Positions 27,989 through 38,900 of a DNA stretch of 64,000 bases are shown piece after piece (position 1 is the first letter of the stretch; each line of letters starts with the position of its first letter). The stretch comes from Mycobacterium paraseoulense (GTDB lineage: Bacteria; Actinomycetota; Actinomycetes; Mycobacteriales; Mycobacteriaceae). A program made the translations under genes and the position numbers. Under the pieces are notes generated by a model. It saw only the letters and a list, made by a program, of their open reading frames with translations. It was not told where the DNA came from and did not search any database. Where the stretch lies: positions 4,898,001-4,962,000 of the forward strand of contig NZ_AP022619.1 in the NCBI RefSeq assembly GCF_010731655.1, given 5' to 3'.

Positions 27989-29206
27989 CTAGCCGCCGCA
28001 CTCGGCGATGCGGCGCCGCAGGAACTCGCGACCGGGCTCGGGACCGTTGGCTTGCAACGCTTTCCGGTACCAGGTGACGGCATCGGCCGGCCTGCCCGCG
28101 CGCCGAAGCAGGTCGGCGCGCACTGTCGCGACCAAATTGGAGCGGGCCAGCCGGGGGTCGTGCGCCGCCTCGTCCAGCGCGGCGAGCCCGGCATCGGGGC
28201 CGTCGCGGAAGCCGACCGCGAGGGCGCGGTTGGTACGCACCACCGGTGAGTCGGTCAGCCGCAGCAACCGGTCGTAGGCCGCGCAGATGGTGACCCAGTC
28301 GGTCTGGTCCCAGGACGGCGCCGTCGCATGCACCGCGGCGATCACCGCCTGCGGCAGGTAGGGGCCCGTCGAGCCCTCGGCGCGGCGTAGCCGGTCCAGG
28401 CCCCTGGCGATGCGGCCGCGGTCCCACCGGCGGCGGTCCTGCTCGTCGAGCGGCACCAACATCCCGGTGTCGTCGACCCGGGTGGTTCGCCGCGAATCGT
28501 GCAGCAGCATCAGGGCGGCCAGCGCGTGGGTCTCGGGCTCGTGCGGCATCAGCGCGCACAGCTCGCCGGCCAGCCGGATCGCTTCGTCGCACAGTTCGTC
28601 GCGGATCGCCGACGGGCCGGCGGTCGACCAATACCCCTCGGTGAAGACCGAGTAGACGCAACTCAGCACGTGTGGGGTGCGCTCGGGCAGGAGCTCGGCG
28701 GGTGGCACCCGCAGCGGGATATTGGCGTGCCGAACCTTGTTCTTGGCGCGCGTGATTCGCTGGCCGATCGCCGCTTCGGTCTGCAGCAGCGCGCGGGCGA
28801 TCTCGGCGACGGTCAACCCCGACACCAGCCGCAGGGTGAGCGCCAATTGCGATTGGCGGTCCAGGGCGGGGTGCGCGCAGGTAAACATCATCCGCAGTTC
28901 GTCGTCACGAACGGGGGACGGGTCGGTGTGATCGGTGCGCGCCCGGATTTCGTCGATCACGGCCGCCAATTCCTTTCCGGGACGGACGGATTCGCGGCGC
29001 AGACGATCGCGCGCGCGGTTGCGGGCGACGGTCACCAGCCATCCGCCGGGACTGTCCGGCACGCCGTCGCGGTCCCAGCTTCCAAGCGCCTCGGCGCAGG
29101 CTTCCTGGACGGCGTCCTCGGCGATGGTGAGGTCCCCGGACCACCGCGCGAGCGCGGCGACGGCGGGTCCCCATTCCCTCCGGAAGACGCCGTCCAGGTC
29201 GGACAT
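27989..29206 (-). CDS. ECF sigma factor, ECF42-type with C-terminal TPR-like domain
   Basis: A 405-residue extracytoplasmic-function sigma factor. Sigma region 2 (TIAEDAVQEACAEALGSWDR, then GWLVTVARNRARDRLRRE) and region 4 (LRLVSGLTVAEIARALLQTE, followed by QRITRAKNKVR) fill the first ~180 residues. The remaining ~220 residues are an alpha-helical DUF6596/TPR-like extension. This layout, together with the preceding YCII gene on the same strand, is the ECF42 group known in actinobacteria, which has no anti-sigma factor and is thought to be controlled through the extension. It sits between rplA and mmaA4, where M. tuberculosis has nothing. Confidence 0.92.
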   Translation of the reverse strand: MSDLDGVFRREWGPAVAALARWSGDLTIAEDAVQEACAEALGSWDRDGVPDSPGGWLVTVARNRARDRLRRESVRPGKELAAVIDEIRARTDHTDPSPVRDDELRMMFTCAHPALDRQSQLALTLRLVSGLTVAEIARALLQTEAAIGQRITRAKNKVRHANIPLRVPPAELLPERTPHVLSCVYSVFTEGYWSTAGPSAIRDELCDEAIRLAGELCALMPHEPETHALAALMLLHDSRRTTRVDDTGMLVPLDEQDRRRWDRGRIARGLDRLRRAEGSTGPYLPQAVIAAVHATAPSWDQTDWVTICAAYDRLLRLTDSPVVRTNRALAVGFRDGPDAGLAALDEAAHDPRLARSNLVATVRADLLRRAGRPADAVTWYRKALQANGPEPGREFLRRRIAECGG

Positions 29207-29215
29207 CGCGGATGC

Positions 29216-29914
29216 CTAGAGTCCCGAGACTCCAGCCAGTTGGCGCACCTGCACGGTCGAAGCGGGGATCATCGACGCCAGCTTGACGGCCTCGTCGCGA
29301 TCCCCCGCGGCGAGCAGGTAGACGCCCGTGGCGATTTCGGCGCCCTCCACGTATGGCCCGTCGGTGATGAGGACCTCGCCGTCGCGCACCCGCACGGTGG
29401 TGGCGGTGGACCTGTCGTGCAATGCGGCGCCGCCGATGATGTGGTCGCCCGCGGCCGCGTGCAGATCTGCGTGCCGCGCCGCCACGGCCTCCCACTCCGG
29501 GGTGCCCGGCGTGTGGGCCGAAGCGGGGGGCTCGAGCAGCAGCGCCAGCCAGTCGTTACCGGTGAGTTTGCGCGAAGGTTCGATCGAGTGGACCACCGGC
29601 CACAGCTCCACGGCGCCGAACTGGGCGACCGGTACCTCGCGCGCCAGCGCCAGCGCCTCGTCCAGGTTTTCGGCCTCGAACACGTAGTAGCCGCAGGCCA
29701 CCTCGGCGGCCTCGGCGAAGGGGCCGTCGGTCGTGATCGGCGCGTCGGGGCCGCCGCTGATGACCACCGCGGCCGCGGCGGGCGCCAGCGCGTCACCGGC
29801 CTTGATCGCCGCGCCGGCTTTGGCGTGGAAGTTCTCCCACGCGGCCATGCCGGCCGCCCACTCTTCAGGCGTGCGGTCTTGCTCCTTGGCGATCAGCAGG
29901 GCGAAATATTGCAT
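29216..29914 (-). CDS. Two-domain YCII/DGPF-family protein
   Basis: A 232-residue protein made of two YCII-like domains in tandem. The first carries TDGPFAEAAEVACGYYVF and the second TDGPYVEGAEIATGVYLL, so the DGPF-type motif is duplicated within one chain. YCII proteins are small dimeric alpha-beta folds of unclear function; DGPF proteins are the usual partners and likely targets of ECF42 sigma factors. I start at the ATG at 29914 because GGAGG lies eight bases upstream; a GTG at 29923 overlaps that site. The sigma gene starts nine bases after the stop. Confidence 0.9.
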   Translation of the reverse strand: MQYFALLIAKEQDRTPEEWAAGMAAWENFHAKAGAAIKAGDALAPAAAAVVISGGPDAPITTDGPFAEAAEVACGYYVFEAENLDEALALAREVPVAQFGAVELWPVVHSIEPSRKLTGNDWLALLLEPPASAHTPGTPEWEAVAARHADLHAAAGDHIIGGAALHDRSTATTVRVRDGEVLITDGPYVEGAEIATGVYLLAAGDRDEAVKLASMIPASTVQVRQLAGVSGL

Positions 29915-30006
29915 GTTCGTCACCTCCGGTAGTGAGCGAAGCCTCCTGCTCCACTCTCTATCTATCCGACGAACGACGCAGCCCTGATCCGACAGCTGGG
30001 GCCCAA

Positions 30007-30903
30007 CTAGGCGGCCGCCCCCGGCTTCAGGTAGGTCACCAGGCTGACGTCCAGCATTTCGTCGGTGAAGTAGTGCTCGCAGCCGCGCAGATATTTGATG
30101 TAGCGGTTGTAGACCTCTTCGGAGGTGACCTCGATGGCCTTGTCCTTGTTGGCCTCCAGGTTGTCGCCCCAGATGTGCAGCGTCTTGATGTAGTGCGGAC
30201 GCAGCGAAAGCGGCTCGGGCACAATGAAACCCGCCTTTTCGCCATGGTCGACCATCATCTGTGTGGACGGCAGCCGGCCGCCCGGGAAGATCTCCGTGAC
30301 GATGAACTTGATGAACCGGGCCGTCTCGAAAGTCAGCTTCTTACCGCGGGCAGCCATCTCGTAGGGGTGGTAGCTCACGCTGCTCTGGACGGTCATCCGG
30401 CCGTCCTCGGGCATGATGTCGTAGCACCTCTTGAAGAAGTCGTCGTAGTTCTCGTGCCCGAAGTGCTCGAAGGCCTCGATCGACACGATCCGGTCGACGG
30501 GCTCGCTGAAGTCCTCCCAGTTCTGCAGCCGCACCTCACGCGAGCGGTTGGTGTCGATCGAAGCCAACAGCTGCTCGCAGCGGGCGTGCTGGTTCTTGGA
30601 CAGCGTCAGGCCGATGACGTTGACGTCGAACCGCTCGACAGCGCGCTTCATCGTGGTGCCCCAGCCGCACCCGATGTCGAGCAGGGTCATGCCCGGCTTG
30701 AGGTCCAGCTTGTCCAGGTTCAGGTCGATCTTGGCGTACTGCGCCTCTTCCAGCGTCATGTCGTCACGCTCGAAGTAGGCGCAGCTGTAGATCCGTGTCG
30801 GATCCTGGAACAGGGCGAAAAAGTCGTCGGAGACGTCGTAGTGCGCCTGAATGTCCTCGGGAGCCGTCCGCGTCTTCGTCGGGCTAGCCGGTTGATCAGC
30901 CAT
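30007..30903 (-). CDS. mmaA4: Hydroxymycolate synthase MmaA4
   Basis: MmaA4 (Hma) methylates and hydrates a meromycolate double bond to give hydroxymycolate, the precursor of keto- and methoxymycolates. The 298-residue protein shares near-complete family stretches with M. tuberculosis MmaA4: [56 protein letters not shown], and the distinctive carboxyl end [15 protein letters not shown] take the ATG at 30903 (AGGAG 12 bases upstream); a GTG at 30933 adds ten residues and cannot be excluded. It is the first of three clustered paralogues. Confidence 0.95.
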   Translation of the reverse strand: MADQPASPTKTRTAPEDIQAHYDVSDDFFALFQDPTRIYSCAYFERDDMTLEEAQYAKIDLNLDKLDLKPGMTLLDIGCGWGTTMKRAVERFDVNVIGLTLSKNQHARCEQLLASIDTNRSREVRLQNWEDFSEPVDRIVSIEAFEHFGHENYDDFFKRCYDIMPEDGRMTVQSSVSYHPYEMAARGKKLTFETARFIKFIVTEIFPGGRLPSTQMMVDHGEKAGFIVPEPLSLRPHYIKTLHIWGDNLEANKDKAIEVTSEEVYNRYIKYLRGCEHYFTDEMLDVSLVTYLKPGAAA

Positions 30904-30987
30904 TTTCGTCTTGTTCTCCTGGATGAAGGTCACTGCTTATGATCCGCGGACTTGCTCGGCGGGTGTGACGGGCAACGATACCCAACC

Positions 30988-31869
30988 CTACTTTTTCAGC
31001 GTGAATTGGTTGCAGTCGACATAGCCCATGCGGAACACCTTGGCGCAGCCGGTCAGGTACTTCATGTAGCGCTCGTAGACCGCTTCGGACTGAATGGCGA
31101 TGGCCTCGTCCCTGTGGGCCTTCAGCGCGTCGGACCAGAAGTCCAGGGTCTTGGCGAAGTCCGACTGCAGAGACTGGATGCGGGACACCCTGAACCCGAC
31201 CTTCGTCGCGTGCTCCTCGACCGTCTCGATCATCGGCAGCCGGCCGCCCGGGAAGATGTCGGTGACGATGAACCTCATAAATTTCGCCATCTCCATCGTC
31301 AACGGGATGCCGCGCTCCATCACCTGCTTGACGTGCAGCCCGGTGATGGAATGCAGCAGCATCACGCCCTCGTCGGGCAGCGCTTCGTAGGCGAACTCGA
31401 AGAAGTCGTCGTAGCGGTGAAAGCCGAAGTGCTCCAACGCTTCGATGACGACGATCCGGTCCACCGGTTCGTCGAACTCGGCCCAGTCGCGCAGCAGCAC
31501 CCGCCGCGACCGCTCGGTGTCCATCGCGTCGAGCACCTGCCGGCAATAGGCGTGTTGATTCCTGGACAGGGTCAGGCCGACGACGTTGACGTCGTAGCGC
31601 TCGACGGCGCGCTTCAGCCCCGAACCCCAGCCGCAGCCGACGTCGAGCAAGGTCATCCCCGGCTCGAGGCCGAGCTTGTCCAGTGTCAGGTCGAGCTTGG
31701 CGACCTGCGCTTCGTGCAAGGTCATGCCCTCGCGGGGGAAATACGCGCAGCTGTAGGTGCGGGTCGGATCCACAAAGAGCGCGAAGAATTCGTTGGACAG
31801 GTCGTAATGCGCCCGTACGTCGTCCGAATTGGACCGCGTACGCACAGCGCCGACCGGGTTGTCAGGCAT
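30988..31869 (-). CDS. mmaA3: Mycolic acid methyltransferase, MmaA3-like
   Basis: A 293-residue member of the same SAM-dependent family. The amino end (NSDDVRAHYDLSNEFFALF), ITGLHVKQVMERGIPLTMEM and YVDCNQFTLKK resemble, from memory, M. tuberculosis MmaA3, which O-methylates hydroxymycolate to methoxymycolate; the position between mmaA4 and mmaA1 agrees. Some family positions differ, such as VIEALEHFGFHRYDDFFEF. M. avium complex strains are not known for methoxymycolates, so the activity may differ. SAM motif [10 protein letters not shown] is intact. The gap to mmaA1 is 144 bases, wide enough for its own promoter. Confidence 0.78.
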   Translation of the reverse strand: MPDNPVGAVRTRSNSDDVRAHYDLSNEFFALFVDPTRTYSCAYFPREGMTLHEAQVAKLDLTLDKLGLEPGMTLLDVGCGWGSGLKRAVERYDVNVVGLTLSRNQHAYCRQVLDAMDTERSRRVLLRDWAEFDEPVDRIVVIEALEHFGFHRYDDFFEFAYEALPDEGVMLLHSITGLHVKQVMERGIPLTMEMAKFMRFIVTDIFPGGRLPMIETVEEHATKVGFRVSRIQSLQSDFAKTLDFWSDALKAHRDEAIAIQSEAVYERYMKYLTGCAKVFRMGYVDCNQFTLKK

Positions 31870-32013
31870 CTACCCTCCCCACGTGATGCACACCATAGGG
31901 GTGCCCACCCGGGGGAATCTACTCGCCGGGCATCAAAAACGGAGCATTTGGATGCGCGTGCGGCGGAGATCGTGCCGTTCTACTTTCCGGCGGCGTACGG
32001 GGCCGCGGGGTCG

Positions 32014-32961
<948 letters not shown>

Positions 32962-33879
32962 TCAGGCCGCCTTGGCGAAGTTGCTCGTCAGCACACCGAT
33001 CACGTGGTCCCACAACTGCTGTGGCAGATCATGTCCCATCCCGTCGAATAACACCAATCGAGCGCCGTCGATGGCCCTGGCCACCGCGCGGCCACCGAAG
33101 GGGCGCATCAGCTTGTCCGCGTTGCCGTGGATCACGACGGTCGGCGCGGCGGTCCGCCGGTTGTAGGGCTTCAGGCTGCCGCTGCCCAGCACGGCGTCGA
33201 AGTGCCTGGCGACGCCCCAAGGGTAATGGCTGCGTTCGTAGCTTTCGATGGCCTCGGCCCGAAGCTGCTCCTCGGGCGCCAGGTACCGCTTGCTGCCGAT
33301 GATCTTGCTTACCCGAATCGAGTTGTCGACGATCACGTCGCGCGGCGAGCTCGGCGACGGTCCCTTGATGAGCGCCAGCAACTGGCGGGGACCGGGCGGC
33401 GGCAGAAACGCCGAATTGTTGCTGGAGAAGATGACTCCGAGGGTCTTGGTCCGCTCGCGGAATTTTGCGGCGAAAATCTGGGCGATCATGCCGCCCATCG
33501 ACGCACCCACGATGTGCGCGTCCCCGATGCCCAGGTGATCCAGCAGGGTCGCGGCGTCGTCGGCCATGTCCTCGAGCTGGTACGCGGCTTTGCTCGGCAG
33601 GCCCAGCCAGGACCGCGCCAGCCGCGTCACCAGCGGCTGCCCCGGGCTGCGATGCCGGGTCTTGCTCGACAGGCCGACGTCCCGGTTGTCGTACCGGATC
33701 ACGCGAAGCCCGTGGGCGACCAGCCGCTCGCAGAACGCGGTGCGCCACAGCAGCAGCTGGGCGCCCAGCCCCATGATCAGCAGCACGGGCGGGTCGTCGA
33801 TGTCGCCCATGTCCTCGTAGTACAGCTTCAGGTCCCCGTCGGGATGAAAGACGGTGGCGTGGCCGGTGCGGACCTCCAT
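32962..33879 (-). CDS. lipG: Alpha/beta hydrolase LipG
   Basis: A 305-residue serine hydrolase of the alpha/beta fold, a carboxylesterase or thioesterase. The nucleophile elbow is GASMGGM with Ser127, the acid lies in HGNADKLM, and the catalytic histidine in GMGHDLPQQ. The amino end contains PVLLIMGLGAQLLLW and RYDNRDVGLS, typical of mycobacterial LipG. The reading frame stays open upstream into the next gene, but the ATG at 33879 matches the family start and leaves an eight-base gap after the kinase stop. It follows the mmaA cluster in M. tuberculosis as well. Confidence 0.93.
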   Translation of the reverse strand: MEVRTGHATVFHPDGDLKLYYEDMGDIDDPPVLLIMGLGAQLLLWRTAFCERLVAHGLRVIRYDNRDVGLSSKTRHRSPGQPLVTRLARSWLGLPSKAAYQLEDMADDAATLLDHLGIGDAHIVGASMGGMIAQIFAAKFRERTKTLGVIFSSNNSAFLPPPGPRQLLALIKGPSPSSPRDVIVDNSIRVSKIIGSKRYLAPEEQLRAEAIESYERSHYPWGVARHFDAVLGSGSLKPYNRRTAAPTVVIHGNADKLMRPFGGRAVARAIDGARLVLFDGMGHDLPQQLWDHVIGVLTSNFAKAA

Positions 33880-33887
33880 CAGAGCGC

Positions 33888-35234
33888 CTACACCTCCAGG
33901 TCGGACTCGTACTCCCGGCTGACCTCGACCATGAAGTTGGCGAAGTAGCCGGTCAGCTGCGGGTCGGACATCATCTGCCACTTGGGCGCGAGCAATTTCA
34001 TGTACCGCTCGACGTAGAGGAACTGCTTGCCGATCAGCACCAGCTCGCGGGGCAGCTTGACGTCGTAGGCGTCGGCCAGGGCCGACAGCTGCCGCCCGAT
34101 GTCGGCGTAGGACATGTCGCCCAGGGTCTGCATGGTCAGTGGGGCGGCGAAGCGTTCCAGGTCCTTGGCGGCCTGGGCCTCGGGCTTCACGGTGCCGACC
34201 GCGCCCATCAGCACCACGATCTTGCCCGCCGCGGCGTGGTCCTTCTTGACCAGCAGCGCGTACACCAGCTCGCGCAGCAGCCAGCGGGTGCGCGGGTCGA
34301 TGCGGCCCATGATCCCGAAGTCGAAGAACACGATGCGGCCCGCGTCGTCGACGTAGAGGTTGCCGGCGTGCAGGTCGCCGTGGAACAGCCCATGCCGCAG
34401 CCCGCCCTCGAACAGCGAGAACAGCAGGGCCTTCACCAGCTCGGTGCCGTCGAACCCGGCCTTGCGGATGGCGGCGACGTCGTCGATGCGGATGCCCTGC
34501 ACGCGCTCCATGGTCAGCACCCGGTCGCTGGTGAAGTCCCAGAACACCTGCGGCACACGGATGTTGCGGCCCAGCGGGGAGGCGTGCAGGTGCGACACCC
34601 AAGCCTCCATCGACTGCGCCTCGAGCCGGAAGTTCAGCTCCTCGGCCAGGTTGTCGGAGAAGTCGGCGACCACGTCCTGCGCGGAGAGCCGGCGGCCGAG
34701 CTTGGCCAGTTCGACGGCCTGGGCGAAGCGCTTGAGGATCTGCAGGTCGGCCGCGACCCGGCGGCGGATGCCCGGGCGCTGGATCTTGACGACCACCTCT
34801 TCCCCGGTGTGCAGGGTCGCGTAGTGCACCTGCGCGATGGAGGCCGACGCGAATGGCTCCTCTTCCCATTTGGCGAACAGCTCGGTCGGGTCGCCGCCGA
34901 GCTCCTCGACGACGAGCTTGTGCACCTCGTCGTTGTCCGCGGGTGGCACCCGGTCGAGCAGGCCGCGGAATTCGCGGGACAGGGATTCGCCGAACGCGCC
35001 GGGGCTGGACGCGATGATCTGGCCGAATTTCACGTACGTCGGGCCGAGGTCGGCGAAGGTCTGGGGGAGCTGCTTGATCACCTTTTGCTGCCACGGGCCC
35101 CTGCCGGGCAGCTTGCTGGCGACGCGAGCGGCGGTGCGGGTGACCTGCCAGCCGGTGACGGCTACCCGGGCCGCTTCGACCGGCAGCGGCACCCGGTCCA
35201 GCCTGGCACCCTCCCGGTGCTTGGTGGAACTCAT
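33888..35234 (-). CDS. UbiB/ABC1 (ADCK)-family atypical kinase, Rv0647c-like
   Basis: A 448-residue member of the UbiB/ABC1 atypical kinase family, which in other organisms supports quinone or lipid metabolism through ATPase activity. The family KXGQ motif is KFGQIIASSPGAF (Lys69, Gln72). ASASIAQVH and VVVKIQRPG follow, then HGDLHAGN with catalytic Asp287, and FFDFGIMGR. All hallmark residues are present. The start is the ATG at 35234, in a region of weak ribosome binding signal. It is probably co-transcribed with lipG downstream. Confidence 0.92.
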   Translation of the reverse strand: MSSTKHREGARLDRVPLPVEAARVAVTGWQVTRTAARVASKLPGRGPWQQKVIKQLPQTFADLGPTYVKFGQIIASSPGAFGESLSREFRGLLDRVPPADNDEVHKLVVEELGGDPTELFAKWEEEPFASASIAQVHYATLHTGEEVVVKIQRPGIRRRVAADLQILKRFAQAVELAKLGRRLSAQDVVADFSDNLAEELNFRLEAQSMEAWVSHLHASPLGRNIRVPQVFWDFTSDRVLTMERVQGIRIDDVAAIRKAGFDGTELVKALLFSLFEGGLRHGLFHGDLHAGNLYVDDAGRIVFFDFGIMGRIDPRTRWLLRELVYALLVKKDHAAAGKIVVLMGAVGTVKPEAQAAKDLERFAAPLTMQTLGDMSYADIGRQLSALADAYDVKLPRELVLIGKQFLYVERYMKLLAPKWQMMSDPQLTGYFANFMVEVSREYESDLEV

Positions 35235-35288
35235 CCCAGCAGTCTGCCAAATCGGCGGAATCAGTCCCAATTCTCTAGCTGGAGCGCT

Positions 35289-35894
35289 CTAGCTGGAGCG
35301 AGCCCCGCCTTTCCATGGCTGCACCCAGCCCTGGATCTCCCAGCCCTCCAGCCCCGCGATCAGTTCGTACATGGTGGCGCCGTCGATGGTCTCGCGAATG
35401 ATGTCGGCATGCCCCGCGTGCCGGGCCAGCTCGTTGATCACGTGCAGGATCACCCAGCGCACCGACCAGGCCTTCTGATCCTTGGGAAACCAGGGGATGT
35501 CCTGGGGAACCGGCACCGCGGCGTCGAGGTCCGCGGTCTCGGCCAGGCGCAGCGTCGCCGCGTTCTGTTCCCTGAACGCCCGCAGCAGCCCGTCCAGCGT
35601 CTCGTCGGGCCGCATCACGTGCTGATCCGCGAACTCGCTCGCGATCTGCTCGAACGGGCGGGTGTCTTTCGGCGGGGCGTCCGGTGCGGCGGCGACCCGC
35701 GCCATCCAGCTGCGTTGCATCCCGGTGGCGTGCTTGATGAGCCCCCCGATGGACAGCGCGCTGACCGAGGGGGTGGATCGGGCCTGTTCATCGGTGAGGC
35801 CGTAGCTGACGGCGAAGTACGCGCTCTGATGAAACTCCAGGAATTCGCGCAGAGCGCTGCGTTCGTCGGCCACGGGCCGGGCAAGAGCGGGCAT
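35289..35894 (-). CDS. DinB/DUF664-family protein
   Basis: A 201-residue four-helix-bundle protein of the DinB/YfiT superfamily (DUF664 branch); relatives include mycothiol-dependent enzymes that bind one metal through three histidines. Candidate ligands are the His in GGLIKHATGMQRSW and the two in INELARHAGHADIIRE. The WSVRWVILHVINE segment is typical of the branch. It is divergent from the GH38 mannosidase with a 38-base gap. Reaction unknown. Confidence 0.88.
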   Translation of the reverse strand: MPALARPVADERSALREFLEFHQSAYFAVSYGLTDEQARSTPSVSALSIGGLIKHATGMQRSWMARVAAAPDAPPKDTRPFEQIASEFADQHVMRPDETLDGLLRAFREQNAATLRLAETADLDAAVPVPQDIPWFPKDQKAWSVRWVILHVINELARHAGHADIIRETIDGATMYELIAGLEGWEIQGWVQPWKGGARSS

Positions 35895-35932
35895 TCTCGG
35901 ATATTAGGTCCTCCGGGTCGTAAAGTGCGGGG

Positions 35933-38900
35933 ATGCAGCTGGTTTCGGCACACTCGACCGAGCTGTTCGTCGGGCCGCCGGATGCGCCGTTGCAGCTGGC
36001 CCGCGTCACGGTTTCCGCGGCGGCCGGGCCGACGCCGGTCCGCGTCGAAGGGGACGGTTTGAGCGGGACGGCGGTGGCCGGGGCCGGCGAGGAGGTCGTC
36101 GAGGTCCCCGTCAGGGTGGACCGGCCGGTCGCCGGGCAGCGGCGGGCGGCGCGGGCGCTGGCCGGCGGCGCCGCCCAGCCGTTCGCGTTCGTCGTGGCCG
36201 AGCCCGGCTGGACCATGTTCATGGTCAGCCACTTCCACTACGACCCGGTGTGGTGGAACACCCAGGGCGCCTACACCAGCGAGTGGACCGAGGACCCGCC
36301 GGGGCGCGCCCGGCAGACGAACGGCTTCGAGCTGGTGCACGCCCACCTGGAAATGGCCCGCCGCGAGTCCGAGTACAAGTTCGTGCTGGCCGAGGTCGAC
36401 TACCTCAAGCCCTATTGGGACACCCGCCCCGAGGACCGCGCCGACCTGCGCCGGTTCATCGCGCAGGGTCGCGTCGAGGTGATGGGCGGCACATACAACG
36501 AACCCAACACCAACCTGACCAGCCCGGAAACGACCATTCGAAACCTGGTGCACGGCATGGGTTTTCAGCGTGACGTGCTGGGCGCCGATCCGGCCACGGC
36601 CTGGCAGCTGGACGTGTTCGGGCACGATCCGCAATTCCCCGGGCTGGCAGCCGACGCCGGGCTGACGTCGAGCTCGTGGGCCCGGGGCCCGCACCACCAG
36701 TGGGGCCCGGCGCTGGGCGGCGGGGACGTCGAGCGGATGCAGTTCAGCAGCGAGTTCGAATGGATCGCGCCGTCGGGCCGCGGCCTGCTCACCCACTACA
36801 TGCCCGCGCACTACTCGGCGGGCTGGTGGATGGACTCGGCGACGTCGGTGGCCGAGGCCGAGGATGCCACGCTCGAGCTGTTCGAACAGCTCAAGAAGGT
36901 CGCGCTGACGCGCAACGTGCTGCTGCCCGTCGGCACCGACTACACGCCGCCGAACAAGTGGGTCACCGCCATCCACCGCGACTGGGCCGCGCGCTACACG
37001 TGGCCGCGCTTCGTGTGCGCGCTGCCGCGGGAGTTCTTCGCCGCCGTGCGCGCCGAGCTGGCCGAGCGCGGCCGGGCGCCGTCGCCGCAGACCCGCGACA
37101 TGAACCCGATCTACACCGGCAAGGACGTGTCCTACATCGACACCAAACAGGCCAACCGCGCGGCGGAGAACGCCGCGCTGGAGGCCGAGCGGTTCGCCGT
37201 GTTCGCCGGGCTGCTGACCGGCGCCGAATACCCACAGGCGGCGCTGGCCAAGGCGTGGGTCCAGCTGGCCTACGGGGCGCACCACGACGGGATCACGGGC
37301 TCGGAGTCCGACCAGGTCTACCTCGACCTGCTGACCGGGTGGCGCGACGCGTGGGAGCTGGGCCGCGCCACCCGCGACGCCGCGCTGGCGCTGTTGTCCA
37401 GCGCGGTCGGCGGTGACGTGATCGTGTGGAACCCGCTGGCGCAGCCGCGCACCGACATCGTGACCGCGCGGCTCGACCCGCCGCCGGGCGCCGGGGTGCG
37501 GGTGCTGGACGCGGACGGGCGCGAGCTGCCCGCGCACGTCGAGCACGACGGCCGGTCGGTCACCTGGCTGGCGCGCGACGTGCCGTCGTTGGGCTGGCGG
37601 GCCTACCGGCTGGTTCCCGACGCCCGGCCGACCGGCTGGGAACCCGCGCCCGGCCCGGCGATCGCGAACGAGCACTATCGCCTCGAGGTCGACCCGGCGC
37701 GCGGCGGGGGAGTCGTATCCCTGGTCTCCGACGGTCGCGAGCTGATCGCCGACGGCCGGGTGGGCAACGAGCTGGCCGTCTACGAGGAATACGCCGCCCA
37801 CCCGACGCAGGCCGAGGGCCCATGGCACCTGCTGCCCAATGGGCCGGTGGTGTGCTCGTCGGGGTCGAGGGCCCAGGCGCGCGCCTACCACGGCCCGCTG
37901 GGGCAGCGGCTCGTCGTCACCGGGCGGATCGGTACGGTGCTGCGCTACACCCAGACCCTGACGCTCTGGCGGGGCGTGCCCCGGGTGGACTGCCGCACCA
38001 CCATCGACGACTTCACCGGGGCCGACCGCCTGGTGCGGCTGCGCTGGCCGTGCCCCGTGCCCGGCGCCATGCCGGTCAGCGAGGTCGGTGACGCCGTTAT
38101 CGGGCGGGGATTCGCGCTGCTGCATGACGGGCCCGAATCGGTGGACACCGCGCAGCACCCGTGGACACTGGACAATCCCGCCTACGGCTGGTTCGGGCTG
38201 TCGTCGGCGGTGCGGGTCCGGGTGGGCACCCCGCACAGCCGAGCCGTGCGGGCGGTCTCGGTGGCCGAGGTGGTGTCGCCGGACGAGGCGGTGTCGGCGC
38301 CGCTGGCGCGCGGGCTGATGGTGGCGCTGGTCCGGGCCGGGGTGACGGCCACCTGCAGCGGCGCGGACAGGCCGCGCTACGGCGACCTCGACGTCGACTC
38401 CAACCTGCCCGACGCCCGCATCGCGCTGGGCGGGCCGGCCCGCAACGCCTTCACCAGCGCCGTGCTGGCGCAGGCCGACCCGGTGTACGCCGAAGAGCTC
38501 GACCGCCAGCTGGCGGCGGAGGGCCGGGCCAGGGTCTGGGTGCCGGCCGCGACCCCGTTGACCGCGGCGTGGGTGCCCGGCGCCGACCTGCGCGCGGTGC
38601 GGGCCTTGCCGGTGCTGGTGATCGCCGGACGCGACGAGGACAGCCTGGCCGCAGCCATCGCCGCGGTGGCCGACGACCTCGGCGACGCCGAAGTCGTCGT
38701 GACCCAGCGGGCCCCGGCGGAAACCGGCGAATTCGAGGACCGCACCGTCGCCCTGCTCAACCGCGGGGTGCCCAGCTTCGCCGTCGACGCCGAGGGCACC
38801 CTGCACACCGCGCTGCTGCGCTCCTGCACCGGTTGGCCGTCGGGCATCTGGATCGACGAACCGCGGCGCACCGCCCCGGACGGCTCGAACTTCCAGCTCC

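Noticed and set aside
29923..29923. GTG at 29923 as start of the YCII-domain gene
   Set aside because: It overlaps the only good ribosome binding site (GGAGG), which is ideally spaced for the ATG at 29914.
32962..35250. A single 762-codon frame joining lipG to the region of the UbiB-type kinase
   Set aside because: The upstream half is an Arg/Gly-rich out-of-frame reading of the kinase gene. The lipG start at 33879 is clear from family motifs, so this is not a fusion.
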